A stretch of DNA of 64,000 bases from Gnetum montanum (lineage: Eukaryota > Streptophyta > Gnetopsida > Gnetales > Gnetaceae), in the NCBI GenBank assembly GCA_015680685.1, contig MNCI01020297.1, forward strand, positions 301,960-365,959, in the 5' to 3' direction. Positions 12,781-25,869 of this stretch are shown piece after piece. Under the pieces are notes generated by a model. The model saw only the letters and a list, made by a program, of their open reading frames with translations. It did no database searches and had not been told where the DNA came from. Position numbers and translations under genes: made by a program. Position 1 is the stretch's first letter, and each line of letters starts with the position of its first letter.

Positions 12781-15283
12781 CCAATTTTCTACTAGTCTTT
12801 TCTAATCTCGTTCTTGGTGAATCCTCAGAAGATGGCTAATCTCGAGATTGTTTTCCTCCACTTTGGTAGTGGTGGTTTGTAAATATGTTCCCTTATGTAA
12901 CATCCCCAATTCACTAAGTCCCTCTTTTCTGTCTATAGGCTGTTTATGCCCATCCTCTCTGATCAAAACAGAGGTCTGGAAATTGGAATCTATGTAACAA
13001 CGAAGGCACGTTGTTAGATGAAACATTCTTTAAATGAATAGAGAAGGCATAAGTCAAATTGTCAGACTGAAAATTTTATTCCGTCCAGTGATGAAGTTGA
13101 AACTGGAGGTATTCAATTATATTTGTTAAACTTCTCATGGATTTTGAATCATATCAGTTTCAGACTGAATTTTATGTATAAATCTCTGTAACTGTAAATA
13201 CCGTTATCACTAACACACGTTATCAGCCGCAGAACAACCTATCAAAAATATACATATATGTTGCAGAAAGCACGGCTATTACTGATTACTAATTAATTAA
13301 CACTGGATAAGTTCTCAATCATTTCATAAGATTAGTTAACATCATCTTTTTTAAAATCATATAGGCCAATTCATATGTATATATATATATATTTTTTAAA
13401 ATCATATAGGCCAATTCATATATATATATATATATATTCTAGTAAAATAGTATCTGCTACATGAATTCTTTTTCACGATTACACTATCTGTTTGCAAATC
13501 TTTATTTATTTAAAGTACTTTTACACTTAGGGAATGCCTTAGCATATACAAAATCTAAAAAGCAACTCATCTCTATCATATCTAAGGAATGCCTTAGCAA
13601 TTAGAAAATTCGAAAAAACAATTCATTCATAAAATTTCACATAATTTTACAAAAAAAAGAACTATTAAAAAAACTCATGCATAATATTTAACATAATTTT
13701 ATCAAAAGCTATCAACTTGAATCCAACTCTCATCCTTTTTGTAATTGCTAGGGCATTTCCAGAATTCTCTAAGAAAAGTATGAAAATTTGCCAAAATCTA
13801 AAATATGCAATTTTGCCAAAATTTATACCGTGCATGCCAATGCATTCACGTAGAACTGTTTTTTAGCGTAAAATTTTGTGATTCTGGGCCGTTTTTGAGA
13901 GGCTTTCAACAGGACCCACACTCAAATCCTTATCGAACAAATGACGACTCTGAAATGTTTCATGCAAGCACTGGAAAAGGACAGATTCTTTAAATTTATG
14001 TCAGGTTTAATGTGCCGATTTTAATTCGGGACAGAATAAATTTATGTTAGGTTTAATGTGCGGATTTTAATTGAGGGTGCCTTGTCACGTTCAATGTGAG
14101 ATTGATGTCCCAGAATGGTGGTTCTCTTGGGCTCTCCCCATGGTTCGGGGGCCATGGAACACTTTGAGGCATCCTTGGGTGGCTCTCAAGTGTTACAAAA
14201 CCCACCGGGCTTGGTGGTACCAAGCTAGCAACAGGACACCCTCCTGTTGTAACTCTCTTCTAAGTCCTCTTCATTCCCCTTTTCTCCGTGGAGAACTACA
14301 TGGCCTTGATTCTATGGCGGTCGTAGATATGTAGGCAGCCAAGACTAGATAGTTTTGGTGCGGTGCCAGGCCAAATCTTTTACTAGATCGTGAGGGATCT
14401 GGGGGTGAGGCACCTTCCCTTGTAGGTGCATTGTCTCCCCTTCCACCGATGTGGTCTACAAGGTTGTGTGTGTGCTTGTTTGCTTGGTCCTCGTTTTGTA
14501 GTTTGGTTATCCTCAATTAGGTGCGTGGTCATGTATGTTAAGAAGTTGTGCTTCTGCTTGCACTCACTCGTGAGATGCTTGCTTGCTTGAGGTGTATTCC
14601 CTAGGTCTTCTACCCTAGATCCATTGGATCTTCGTGAAATCCTTGGGGCAACGTCGTTACATTCAATGTCCTTTTACAAATTAAAGCTTTGGAGATCATG
14701 TAACCCAGGGAAACTTAACCACACCACAAAAGGGTGTGTTTTGCTTTTGGTTAACAAAATAAATACTTGAGGCTGCATAACTTTACATAGATTTTTTATC
14801 TAGTTTTAGTTGGGAAGCCAATTACCAATCATAAAGCAACATTAAATAATATTCCACCCATACTACTAACGTTAAAAATATTTTATCCATAACACTTCAA
14901 GGAGAGAGTATAAGTAACATTCAATAATATTCTATTTATAATGCCAATGTATTTGCTCCAAGTGCATGCACAACTTCCATATTTATGTTTTCATATTGCA
15001 ATATACAAGATAAAAAAATTCAATACGGCAAAGGGAACATGCATGGAAAACAATAATCCATGAGATTTCAAAAATATTTTGCAATTAGGATTTATTACCA
15101 AACTTGGAATTAGTTATCTTTCTCATCATGCAATCACAATGATCTCACCAAAATTGGTATAGAATATGTCAAATCTACCAAAATAGAAATTTGGATAATT
15201 TTCAATACACTAAATAAACTAAAATTCAACTCCATTTGTGCAAGATTATCTTACCTAAATTATACATATATATTATAAATATA
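12781..15283. other. Unassigned AT-rich sequence
   Basis: No gene is supported. At 13345-13437 a stretch of about 46 bp (containing AAAATCATATAGGCCAATTC) is duplicated in tandem, each copy ending in a (TA)n run. At 13993-14070 a second duplication, about 45 bp apart, contains GGTTTAATGTG. The segment 14060-14760 is less AT-rich and may be an LTR or another repeat, but no ends or coding motifs were found. The open frame at 14071-14334 shows no known domain. Confidence 0.5.
13345..13437. repeat. Tandem duplication with TA microsatellite
   Basis: Two copies of TTTTTTAAAATCATATAGGC followed by CAATTCATA, each leading into an alternating TA run of about 18-22 bases. Ordinary replication slippage or a short duplication explains it. 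Confidence 0.85.
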
Positions 15284-15768
15284 TGATGAGCGATGGAGTA
15301 TCCAACACCCAACCATATGAGATACAAGTGTTCATGTGCAATCCTGGACAAACTCCGCAGATAAGGCAGTGTAATTATACTAGTAATTAGTTAGTGTTTG
15401 CGATTGTTGTCCTTCCACATGAGCTAATAAAATTAATGTGTATGGTTTAACTCACGATGAGGTACATGATATTGATGTTGTATTGACCATTCAGCTCCTA
15501 GTAAACATGAAGTGAAAGTAAGGGTTTCTAAATCTAAGTGATAGTAAAACAAATCTAAACTAGCCTATGTGATGAGCATACCAAGTGATAGTACTACTAG
15601 GTTACCAAGTAGTTACACTTACGTGCTCGAGATTAGTTGTACTCATTCTGCTTAATGACATTAAAAGTAAATTGCATGTAATTATAAACATTAACTATGA
15701 AAATAGTAAATAGTAAACTAATTAAAAATAGAAATAAAACTAAGTGTTGCTATCATGATATAGAGTAA
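15284..15768 (-). repeat. X1 3' LTR, distal piece
   Basis: Reverse complement of the U5-proximal part of family X LTRs (starts TGATGAGCGATGGAGTA, contains AACCATATGAGATACAAG). It continues at 25497 on the other side of X2. Confidence 0.85.
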
Positions 15769-16631
15769 TGATGAGTCATCATTGGTAGGCCCTAACGTTG
15801 GATACGTGATGTTGAAGCCCCAACGTCAAAGCCACGATGCAACATCGAATATCCGATGTTGTCTCTTCTAGGTTGGCCTATAAATACAGCACTTGGGCAC
15901 TCAGTTGAGACATGAAGGATAGTAGTAGAAGATAGTTTTAGTTTTTAGTTTCCTTTCCTTAAAGTTTTTCATTCCTAGTGCATGCCCGCAATGTGATGTT
16001 TGTGATTGTACGATACCTTTGTTCAAGTGTGATGTACTTGGACATGTTACATGATTGGCAATAAAGATCGAGATTACTACCATCATTGCAGCATTTACTT
16101 AGATTATTATTGCTTTTAATTGTTAATTATTTTCCACTTTCTTTAGTTAAATGTTTCTATTTATTGCTACTTACTATTTTTGTTGTTAATCATGTACGCC
16201 TTAATCATGAACGTTTAAGTGTAGATACTTGGTAACCTAGCAATGTATTATTTGGCATACGTAGGGACATATGTGTGGCAACCCCAGAAGTAGTCTCACA
16301 AAGTCTAAGACGTATATGGATGATTAAGGGCAGATACTCATCACACTTAGGCTAGTTCAGATGTTCTCTTCCATCACCCATTAGTTTAATTAATTTACTC
16401 TTTGATTTTTATTAGGAGTAGTGTAGAATTAGAGACAAAATCATACGCCTTACTTTGGACCAAACCATATGTGACAAAGCTACCACTAGTTCAAGTGGGA
16501 AGATAGTGAACTGCGATTAGAGCATAATGATCTAGATGCCACAACTAGTCCTATCCATGAAATTCGACCAGATTGTGTGTGAATGCTTATGATTCATATG
16601 GTTGAGCGTAAGGGTACCTCATCATTCATCA
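15769..16631 (+). repeat. X2 5' LTR
   Basis: 863 bp. TATA box TATAAATA at 15879-15886; AATAAA at 16060-16065 in the R region. U3 upstream of the TATA box is made of short inverted words (AACGTTGGATAC, CGATGCAACATCG, ATCCGATGTTG at 15790-15865). It pairs with 24638-25491. Confidence 0.92.
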
Positions 16632-16650
16632 TTGGTGTCATTGTCGAGGA
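16632..16650 (+). promoter_or_regulatory. X2 primer-binding site (tRNA-Asp type)
   Basis: TTGGTGTCATTGTCGAGGA. Against TTGGCGCCGTTGCCGGGGA, the complement of the plant tRNA-Asp(GUC) 3' end with CCA, every difference is a transition. The same holds at 30172. Confidence 0.75.
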
Positions 16651-16756
16651 TGGTGCTAGTTATCTAGATTAGTTATATCATACATGATCATTGTAAGGGT
16701 ATTAACAATATATATTCCAGAAAATATTAACTCACACACATCATAAACCAACAACA

Positions 16757-18260
16757 ATGTCTCTCCCACACGGAAATGACAATGCACTGTATAGCGAACA
16801 CATTCATTGGAGGAATAATGCAATATACAATGAAGAAAATTGAAGTGATCAACCTTATGCAGGGGTTTCTTATGATCATGATCACCTTGACGACACCCAA
16901 AGACTACATTCACCTAAGGTAGATAATCTTAGAGGAGATTGCGTAGGTCCTAGACTAGGGAAGGCCTTAAGGCCTAAGACCTTCTTAAAATTCAAAAATG
17001 CTAAATCAAAGGACCTTGAGGAATACCATAGAAGCCATGGAAATCCTTCTAGTTTCTCATCTTCCTCTTCCCCCTCAACTTTTGGTTCTGACAAAGATGA
17101 ACATAGGTATAGAGATAGAACTCCACTAAGGGGTCAGGTTAACAACTAAAATCAAACTTATAGGAAAGGTCATAGACAACATCATCACGACCAACAGAAT
17201 AGAGATAGAAATTTCCCTCACAATCTATTTGATAATAATGAACCCTTGTTGCCCACTAAAAGCCTAATGCATATCATAGAGGTTGTTAAGATATCTCATA
17301 GGCATCATAAGAAGAGTCGCCCACCTAAGCTTGACATGAAACATATTCCTAAATTTGCAAGAAACTATGATTCAGACTCGCAACATCATTTACAAGTCTT
17401 CCATGATGCCTATGCTTTTTAAAACATTGAAAGTGGATGGCAAAAGCTGAAGCTCTTTCATAGGATACTTATTGATAAAGTCGAAGTGTGGTATAGATCG
17501 TTGAGACCGAATTCAATCCAACGGTGGTCTCCAATGATGGAACTATTCAATGAGAAATACCAAACCTATGTAAGAGTGTCAAACCTAAGGAGACAGATCT
17601 AAGAATGGAAGTAAGAACCACATGAACCCTTGGACATGGCCTTAGATAGATATTATGCCTTATGAAATAGATGCCTTGGCCATGGTTTCTCCAAGGAAAG
17701 GCAACTTTTCCACATCATAGATGGGCTTCATAATGAAATAAGGGAATCCCTTGGGATGTATGCGCCAAGGTAATTATATGAACTCCAAGCCCATCAGATC
17801 AACGAGCTAATAAAGTGTGTGGCAAAAGAAAAAGAAGAGATGAAAATGGGAGAATGTCAAGAAATATCAATGGGACCCAACTCTTCAATAGGGGAAGGTC
17901 CAGATGTATGGTAAGGAGAACAAAATTGCTCTTGATAAGGTGATTCCACAACAAACTTTGCCAATACAAGAGTCTATTGATGAACTTGAAGCAAAGTTTA
18001 ATGGGATGTCCAAGTGGATATATGAAAATGTTACAACTCTTGTTGAGAAAATTGAGGAGAGAATCATTCAAAACATGTCAGGTGATCACACGAAACCAAG
18101 GATACAGAACCTAGAAACAGCTAGGAAAACTTTTTGGCAAACGGGAAAAATGGCTAAAGAAAATGAGGCTATAGACTTAACCACAGATGAAAATAATGGA
18201 TGTGACATTTGCATATATGATCATCCAAAGGGCCATTGCCCAATCTTGTTACATCTATGA
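16757..18260 (+). pseudogene. X2 gag
   Basis: Gag forms the retrotransposon particle. The ATG at 16757 (MSLPHGNDN) is the first in frame after the primer site. A Ser-rich linker (about 17030-17090) precedes the capsid domain (about 17330-17780), with IPKFARNYDSDSQHHLQVFH, SIQRWSPMMELFNEKYQTY and HIIDGLHNEIRESLGMYA, as in the retrotransposon gag family PF03732. A zinc knuckle CDICIYDHPKGHC (C-x2-C-x3-H-x4-C) ends the protein near 18240. Five or more stops and one frameshift near 17890 inactivate it. The later frame (17904-18260) has a coiled-coil-like segment before the knuckle. Confidence 0.85.
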
Positions 18261-19240
18261 GAGTATTGGGTAGGTTCCTTAAATTCGAAGTTTGTGCAAA
18301 AGCACATGCCTGAGATATTTCCTCTCCCACAAGGTAATTATAGATAGTCCCACAATCAAGCATACCATCCTAGGGGGACTCATTACTAGCCTCAACACGG
18401 TCATCAAATATAGTGGTAGAAATCACAGTCATGGTAGAGACCACCACCAAATTAGCCATCTCCGCTAAAACTACATGGATATTATGTTCAACATCCTATT
18501 TTTCCAACAAGTTCTACATCCTCTACATCTAATCGTCACTACCACTCTCACAAGTACCATCAACCCATGACATCCCCTAAAGGATCACCACCTCACTCCT
18601 CTTACCATCCATCCTACCCTTGATATTATCATAGTTCACCTCCTTATATGCCACCACTAGGGACACAAGAAGGTTTCACATTGTAATATCAACAAACAAG
18701 TGCCACTTGTGTTGCAAATGTGCATAGACATGTTAACATCAGCAGGTCCCAACAACAACGTAGGAAGTGTCCCTTCTAGAGGAAAGGCCATAAGCCAAAA
18801 CAAACCATGCATGGATCCACCACATCAACCAAACTAGCACAAGGCCAATCTGGTGCACCACTTTCCATGTCTTAGCCAACGTCCTTTGATTGTACACAAG
18901 GGCCAATGTCCATCAGCACTCCAATCCCAAATCCAACCAGTGAAATCATAAGCATGGGGAGACAACTAAATCCATGCATACCATATAATGATCAAGGGTG
19001 CAATCATGGGCCAGCCATCTATAAAGTTAACACACCTCATACCCTTGCCCATCATCCATATAACAATCAAGTGTGTGATCAACAATTTTTCTACCCAGCC
19101 ACCACACCACCAATAGATACCTAGTGGCTTAGGCATGAATGGTTACCAATGTTTCATACATGCATGGATCTTACTTCTCCTCTTATTAATCCTTGTCATA
19201 GCCAAATGTTTAGTCATGGGGGTCACCCCCCATTTTAATC
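18261..19240 (+). other. X2 Pro/His-rich remnant after gag
   Basis: The frames hold many Pro, His, Ser and Gln codons with frequent stops, including an open stretch at 18906-19124. It resembles the proline-rich region after gag in XY (35060-35700) in composition and position. No catalytic protease motif was found here, unlike XY. Confidence 0.5.
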
Positions 19241-21157
19241 TTTAGGATTCTTAAGTGTTTTTCATCTTTTTGTTTTATGATTTTTGTCATTTTTTATTTC
19301 TTGATCCAATTTTTTCTATTTGTTGTATTCATTTTCTTTGTTATGTAATCCTGCTTGTGAATAAGATGATCATGTTGCCCATTGAGGTGAGGTTTTCTCT
19401 ATGTTATCGAATCATAAGAGACTGATTATTTCGACATTGAGACCACAACATCCATCCACTCATTCCATTAATAAGAGGTTCTTGCTTTGGTCATAATGAT
19501 AACCTTTTCCATCATCCAACTTAATAATAAATCTATACCCATTGTGTTTGGATAGAAGAGTGCAGAACCAAGGCAGAATGTAAAGGGTATGACATCAAGG
19601 GAATTTGTGGATTCTTTTTGGCCACTTATGTATGTTCTATAATGTTATTCAGGTTGTAACCATATCCTTGTAGATCTAACGAGAAATGGAAGTAAGAGTA
19701 ATTTAACATGGCCTTGAATAAACTTCTACGGGTCCCATTGGAAAGACATGTACCTATGCTTGAAGGTTGGTGGCTTCTTAGATTTCAGAAAAAAAAAAGA
19801 ATCTAACAAGTGTGCCATAATACAACTCCTTCCCTAGACAAATGCCAAGTGATGTTACTCATGCCTTTGATAGTCTTATGGCTATCTACTGATGTGATGA
19901 AATAATGCGATGTCACTACCATGTAGTGTGGACTTGGTTTGAATCCTAGAAAGAAGGACACATGGTTATTTAATCATTAATAAGACACAAGGTTTCATTG
20001 TGATCGTGGTAAGACACCTCATGTCCCAATTTCTACACTCTTCTCTATTGTCCGAATGATCATAACTTGTGGTTTTGTATAACATAGGGATATTATCTCA
20101 ATCTAGTGGTTATCACATGTGTGTCTTGTTTCACAAGTATGCATTGCATTCAACCCCTTTAGTGCCTATGGACATTATATATGTAGTTCCACAAGGGCAT
20201 CATAGGCTAGAGCCTGCTTTGGGGAGGATCCACTTGTGTAACTTTTGTGACTTGTACTTGTTTAACATAACCACATCATTGCTTACTTTCCAAGTGCTCA
20301 AATTATTATATTTTATTGTTTCCCTTGTCATCAAACTGATCTTTCCCACAACCTTGATTTCAATGCCTTTTTCTTGCTCATTCTAGTTCTTTCCATGTCA
20401 ATGACTTCATCTTATCATGCTTTTGGTGCCTCCAATTGATTTTTCACTTACCCTAGACTGATAGACTTAACTTCAAATCTTCCAACCAATCCTAGAGCTT
20501 TAGTTTGCATGTTTAGTTGTGCCATAGAATGACAATTTTTGGACCTCAACATCACATACTTGACATCAAGTAAACTATATAAATACTATCCCCCTAGTAC
20601 TTCAAATTTATTTTCCTCGTTTGCTACTAGGGGAGTTGTTGAAATTTTCTCTTGTGACTTAGAGCTCTGCACACTCATCTTCCACTTGCAATATTTTTCT
20701 CTCTACTACTCCAATTTACATGCCATTTGAATCCATATGAACTTGGAGTGTTCAAATTAGTCATGGGGGATGTGGGGTGTGTGGGGAGAGGAGGATGCTT
20801 GTGTGCAAAACCTATGCCAAATTGCTAAAATTTGCTATTGCCTAGAAGGTATCATCAAGGTAAGAATATTAAAAACCTTAGGAGTTGTAATGAAAAATCA
20901 CTCACGTTAATGCTAGAAATCTAGTTTTTCCAATCCATGGGCCCATAACCATTATTATAAGCCACATACAAGGAAAAAGGAACCACTTTTGAAGGGTCAT
21001 AAAAGAAGATAGACACTTTTTGGGGATTTTTCTTGAAAATTTTTCTAACTCTAAAATCATATGCATTATGAACTTAATGAATTGAGGTTATGGGTAAGGT
21101 ATAAACTGATGATAACAAATATAAACTTAGTAACACTTACCCTTTACTTGATTGTAG
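19241..21157 (+). other. X2 gene-free stretch before ORF2
   Basis: AT-rich, no domain seen on either strand. It ends with the polypyrimidine-like CTTACCCTTTACTTGATTG and TAG directly before the ORF2 ATG, a candidate 3' splice site (AG at 21156-21157), so this stretch may be intronic. Confidence 0.5.
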
Positions 21158-24100
21158 ATGGCCCCAAAAAGAGGTGCTCAAGGCGAACCCTTGTAGAGAG
21201 CCGCTAAGCATCCACGAGGTGGCCGCAGTTAGCAAGGTGAACATGCAAAACACATGGAGTAGGAGGCCCAATCCTTCAACATTCACCAAGAGGCCCTTAC
21301 TACTAGGTAATCAGCCCAAGGGGAGGTAGTAGAACTACCAGCCCTCAAGTAGGGACAACATCTCATGTTGCCCATTAACTACCTTGTTGCCACTGTAGAA
21401 AAGTTCACATTGGCTTCGGTCATTGTGGAAATTAACTTCAACCCATTCATGGAGTTAGCTCTAGAGATGATTCAAATGCAATTCAATGTGTCCTCATGGT
21501 GGCCCATTCTGTCAAATAATGATGAATGGTACTTGGGTGAAACCTATCAGTTTTGACACAATAAGGATGAGGGTACCACCGTTAACATCTATGGAGTGAT
21601 TGTCCCTTATTTACTCAAAGCACTGACTATGGCTCTCAACTTGCCTAATGATGAGTGGTGAGGTACCCCTACACTCAACCATATGAAATAAGCATCGCAT
21701 GCGCGATCCGATCGAACTCCACAAATGGACTAGTTGTGGCACCTAGACAGTTATCCTTAGGTCGTAGTTCATTGTCTTCCCACCTGGACTAGTATTGTAT
21801 ATTTTTCACGTATGGTTTAGTCTAGATGAGGTGTNGGCTACCAAGCAGTCACACTTAAATGCCTGTAATCAAGTCGTACTCATTCCGCATTCTAGCAGTT
21901 TAAGGATGAGAGAGAGAAAATAGTAAATAAAATTAAATAAATAAAAAATAAATAAATAACAAAGTGAATGCTTTAATGATGAAGTAATCTCGATCTTTAT
22001 TACCAATCATGTGTGTGTCCAAGTATGGCACACATGAATAAAGACACCATACAATTACATTCACCACACTGTGGGCAAACACGGAAAAAAATCTAACTCT
22101 GGAGGGATCAAACTGCCAGAGCTTCGCTACTCTAAAACTGGGATCCCCAAACAAGGGAGTGCTGCGTATTATTTATAGATATGGTGGTGGACTGCGATAT
22201 CGTGTACGCAATATCGTGGGGGATGCGATAGCGAGGCAGACATGATATCACGTACGTGATATCGCAGCCTATGAAAATCGCGTCTCATCACCTAATGAAG
22301 GGGCTAGACCAAGAAATTATGGCTAAGATAGGCATACAACAAGGAGGACAAAATGTACAATGAAATAAATTTAAAGGAGAAAAGATATTTCAAGATCAAG
22401 ACTTACCACCTATTTCCCATAAAAGGGCTTAATTGAATTTCCACTTATGTAGCTAGGGGAAGTGTCATTGTAATGGGTAAATTTGCGACCAACCTTCCCT
22501 AGTTTTATTTCCTTATTTAATTAGAAAGTTGTGCAAGCATGCTAGGATCATGGGATATACCAATGATATTCCTAGGAAGGCTTATAAGACCTCCTTCACT
22601 AAACTCCTAAAACTTGCAGCACCAAGAAAAGATCTTGGTGAAGAACAAGAAGCAGAGAAGGAAGCAGAGCCATGAACAAAAACATAACATGAGCCCAAAC
22701 AACACCCACAAGCACAAGCTCCACCACTACTACCATCACAAGACTATAGGCCCTCGATGAGCCATCTGCAAAAGATCGCTAAATTAGTTAGCAAGAGAAG
22801 TAGGGATGAGTCCAACCTCTTCCAAGTCATGGATGACACCATACGGTCCATAGTGTTAGCTAACCCAATGCAGGGGAAGATCTTGATACAATCAAAATGA
22901 AAAGGATCTCAATGATTACAATAGAGCTCTAGAAATGTCGCATCCTTTCAAGTAACATTGGAAACTAGAGAAGGTGCCACAGTCATGGTACTACAACATG
23001 AGGATGCTGTAGGTGCATCATAAGTCATCATTGATCATGTTAAACAATTGTTCAATGTGTCTGTTGTGCCCCTGATAGATCTAATAGGAGCTAGAGATGC
23101 ACAAGTGTTGGTCAAGACTTCAATGACTCCTGTGGTGCATGAGGATGTGCTTGATTGATTGCTACAAATGGACCAAGTAATGACCACTTTGTTTAACATC
23201 CCCAGTGATGTCACTATAGCCCAATTAGACCTCATTGCCACAAAAGGGAAGTTGGTCATGAAAAAAGTTAGGGTAGAACATGTTGAAGCCAAAATACAGA
23301 GATTACAAGAAGAGTTGGCTACCCTAAGAGCCGAACGATGAGATCCTACCTATTTTGTTGCACCAGACCAACTCAAATAATTTAGGATGGAGTAGCTAAC
23401 CTAGATAACAAAGGAGAGAGTAGTTGCTAAGTAAGAGAAGGTGGTTTGGAATGCCTTGGCTATCAATGCACAATCTCATGCATACAAAAAGGCATTAACC
23501 ACCGTACAAAAAGAGAATAAGTAGCTTAATATAGAAAATTCTAGGTTGATCATAGTCAAGAAACAAAAGAACATTCTAGAAGAAAGCATCCACAAGTTAA
23601 GAGAACAACTAGTGAGGATCAACCAAGATATGAATAGATTAGCTAGAGAGAATATAACCCTATCAATGGAGGAGGTTTGCACTATCTACCAAAAGTCAGC
23701 AATTGAAATTAGCGCATGGAAAAAATGAGACTAAAAAGCATGAGAAACTAAAGGAGAACTTTTGCAACCAAGTCAGCATGTACAAGCATATCAATGAAAG
23801 GATATCCAAATGGCCAAAGCACACATTAGCTCCTTGTCAGCCCAAAATTCTAAGTGACAATCCATCTTGGATAGATATGCCTTGGTCCATTAAGTGGAAG
23901 TCAAAAAGAAAGACCTACAAATAGAAGATCTAAAGGAATACATGGCATTGGCTAACCTTAGATATGCCATGTTAATAGTAGGTCATCCTCAATATGAGCT
24001 AGAGAAACAAGTGGCAACCACCTATGTGTTGTATGAGAAAGAGTTTGTAGATTAAAAGGATGCTTTACAAAAGTTGCAGATGGAAAACTTAGACTTAGAG

Positions 24101-24440
24101 GTGGCTAAATCCATTTATCAGGGACAAAAGGATGTAGCCTCAAACCTAGGTTGAAGATTGACAAATTATCATGAGCTCAGAGACAAAGCTAGGGTCTTTG
24201 AGGAAAGAACAATGGTAGTTCACGACATGGGATGTAAAGGTGAATCAAATGTTTCCACAACTACCATATCCTTGGGATGTACCAATGCTAGCACACATTG
24301 ACACAGTAGCTTGGATGGTACATGATCCAAGGACGAAGTAGGAGAAGTTGTAGGCATTGCTTAATTGCTACAAATTTTAATGGCCTGATGACAAAGGAAA
24401 GTAGTTGATGGAAGAGCCACCACATCCCAACACCACATGA
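21158..24440 (+). pseudogene. X2 ORF2: uncharacterised protein with coiled coil, split by a solo LTR
   Basis: Function unknown. It starts MAPKRGAQGEPL at 21158 and ends at a TGA at 24438. In order: EAQSFNIHQEAL (about 21265), NEWYLGETYQF-like segment (21520), NIYGVIVPYLLKALTMALNL (21590), then a 642-bp solo LTR, then YFKIKTYHLFPIKGLN (22385). After these come EGATVMVLQHEDA (22970), HEDVLD and LFNIPSDVTIAQLDLI (23140-23250), long Lys/Glu-rich heptads (23250-24150), and MFPQLPYPWDVPMLAHIDT with VHDPR (about 24250-24340). All these blocks recur in X1 or near 62000-63500. About 880 codons without the insertion; many stops. Confidence 0.75.
21649..22290 (-). repeat. Solo family X LTR inside X2 ORF2
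   Basis: A 642-bp minus-strand LTR, TGATGAGTGGTGAGGTACCC on the left and CGTCTCATCA on the right, flanked by a perfect CCTAA duplication (21644-21648 and 22291-22295). Removing it and one duplication restores the frame: AACTTGCCTAATGAAGG reads LPNEG. It arose by recombination between the two LTRs of a full insertion. The U3 end (22185-22285) is strongly palindromic (GCGATATCGTGTACG, GATATCACGTACGTGATATC). The only ambiguous base of the window, an N at 21835, lies in it. Confidence 0.93.
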
Positions 24441-24637
24441 GCTTTTCACTTTTATTTTTTTTTATTTTGTAATAATGAGTCCCATTTTTTTATTGCACCA
24501 CTACATCATGTAAAGAGTCAATTTTTTTATTCATTGTTTGAGTATGTCAATAATCCCATACCTACCCAATATTTTCTAAAGAACTTCCTCCTCATTTGGT
24601 TTACTCAAGGAAACATTTTTATTTAGTTGTGGGGGTA

Positions 24638-25491
24638 TGATGAATCATCATTGGTAGGCATTGACATCGAATATGCGATGTCAGAGCCAAGATGCAACAT
24701 TAAATATCCGACGTCATCTCTTCTAGGTTGATGTATAAATACAACACTTGGGCACTCGGTTGAGACATGATGAGTAGTAGTAGAAGATAGTTTTACTTTT
24801 TAATTTCCTTTTCCTAAAGTTTGTCATTCCCAGTGCATGCCTGTAGTGTGATGTTTGTGATCATACAATACCTTTGTTCATGTGTGATGTACTTGGACAC
24901 GTTACATGACAGGCAATAAAGATCGAGATTACTACCATCATTACATCATTCACATAGATTATTATTACTTTTAATTATTAATTATTTTCTACTTTCTTTA
25001 GTTAAATGTTTCCATTTATTGCTATTTACTATTCCTGTTGTTAGGTGGAACACATACGTCTTAATCACAAGCATCTAAGTGTAGATACTTGGTAACCTAG
25101 CGATGTGTCATTTGGCATACCCAAGGACATATGTGTGGCAACCCCACAAGTAGTCTCACGAAGTCCAAGATGTATACAAATGATTAAGGATCAATACTAA
25201 TCACACTTAGGCTAGTTTAGATCTTATATTCCATCACCCATTAGTTTAATTAATTTAATCCTTTATTATTATCAGGATTACTATAGAATTAGAGACAACA
25301 TCATATGCCTCACTTTGGACTAAACCATATGTGACAAAGCTACCTCTAGTCTAAGTGGGAAGATGGTGAACTACAATTAGAGCATAACGATCTAGATGCC
25401 ACAACTAGTCCCATCCATGGAATTCAACTAGATCGTGCATGAATGTTTGTGCTTTGTATGGTTTAGCATAAGGGTACCTCGCTGCTCATCA
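24638..25491 (+). repeat. X2 3' LTR
   Basis: Pairs with 15769-16631. TATA box at 24734-24741. Relative to the 5' copy it lacks roughly 30 bp of the palindromic U3 words. It is preceded by the polypurine tract TTGTGGGGGTA. Confidence 0.9.
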
Positions 25492-25496
25492 AGTAA

Positions 25497-25798
25497 TCTC
25501 AGTCTTTATTACTAGTCATGTAATATGTCCAAGTACATCACACTTGAACATAGATTCGATTCAATTACACAATGTCATACTGTAGGCACATGTTGCTAAG
25601 TATTAAATTCAAGAAAACAAACTAAAAGAGTTCTATTACTAAGCTATCAAGTCTACTACAAATTCGTGTGTCCAAGTGTTGCTTATATAGGTTGGCACAC
25701 ATCCCGTGATATCATTTATATGATAACGTATGCTAAGATACAATAACATATTTATGATATTGTTGACTCAAAATTTTTGGATTTATCATACCCCCACA
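25497..25798 (-). repeat. X1 3' LTR, proximal piece
   Basis: Reverse complement of the R/U3 half: TCTCAGTCTTTATTACTAGT is the complement of the AATAAAGA region at 16060. The U3 end at 25690-25790 has GATATCATTTATATGATAAC and related palindromic words. The LTR begins, on the minus strand, with TGATAAAT at 25798. Confidence 0.85.
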
Positions 25799-25869
25799 AT
25801 TGACTAAAAATGCGTCCTTGAGTAAAAGAAAATGAGGATGGAGTTCCTTACAAAATTGGGAGGTAGATC

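Larger units (their letters stand above)
15769..25491 (+). mobile_element. X2: complete family X element (gag + ORF2, no pol)
   Basis: LTRs at 15769-16631 and 24638-25491 run TGATGA...CATCA. A perfect AGTAA duplication (15764-15768 and 25492-25496) flanks the element, and the flanks rejoin to make the X1 LTR. Inside are a tRNA-Asp-like primer site (16632), gag (16757-18260), a proline-rich stretch, about 1.9 kb without genes, ORF2 (21158-24440) and a polypurine tract TTGTGGGGGTA (24627-24637). No RT, protease or integrase was found. It is a non-autonomous element comparable in concept to terminal-repeat GAG elements of plants, but with a second conserved gene. Confidence 0.92.

Noticed and set aside
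13345-13437. Possible CRISPR-like or satellite array
   Set aside because: Only two copies of one short unit with TA runs; ordinary microsatellite expansion.
14071-14516. Open frames on both strands as a possible host gene
   Set aside because: No domain, no splice structure and no conservation evidence; the sequence looks like part of an unassigned repeat.
21835-21835. Ambiguous base N as a sign of an assembly gap
   Set aside because: A single N inside an otherwise complete solo LTR with matching target duplication; most likely a base-call ambiguity.
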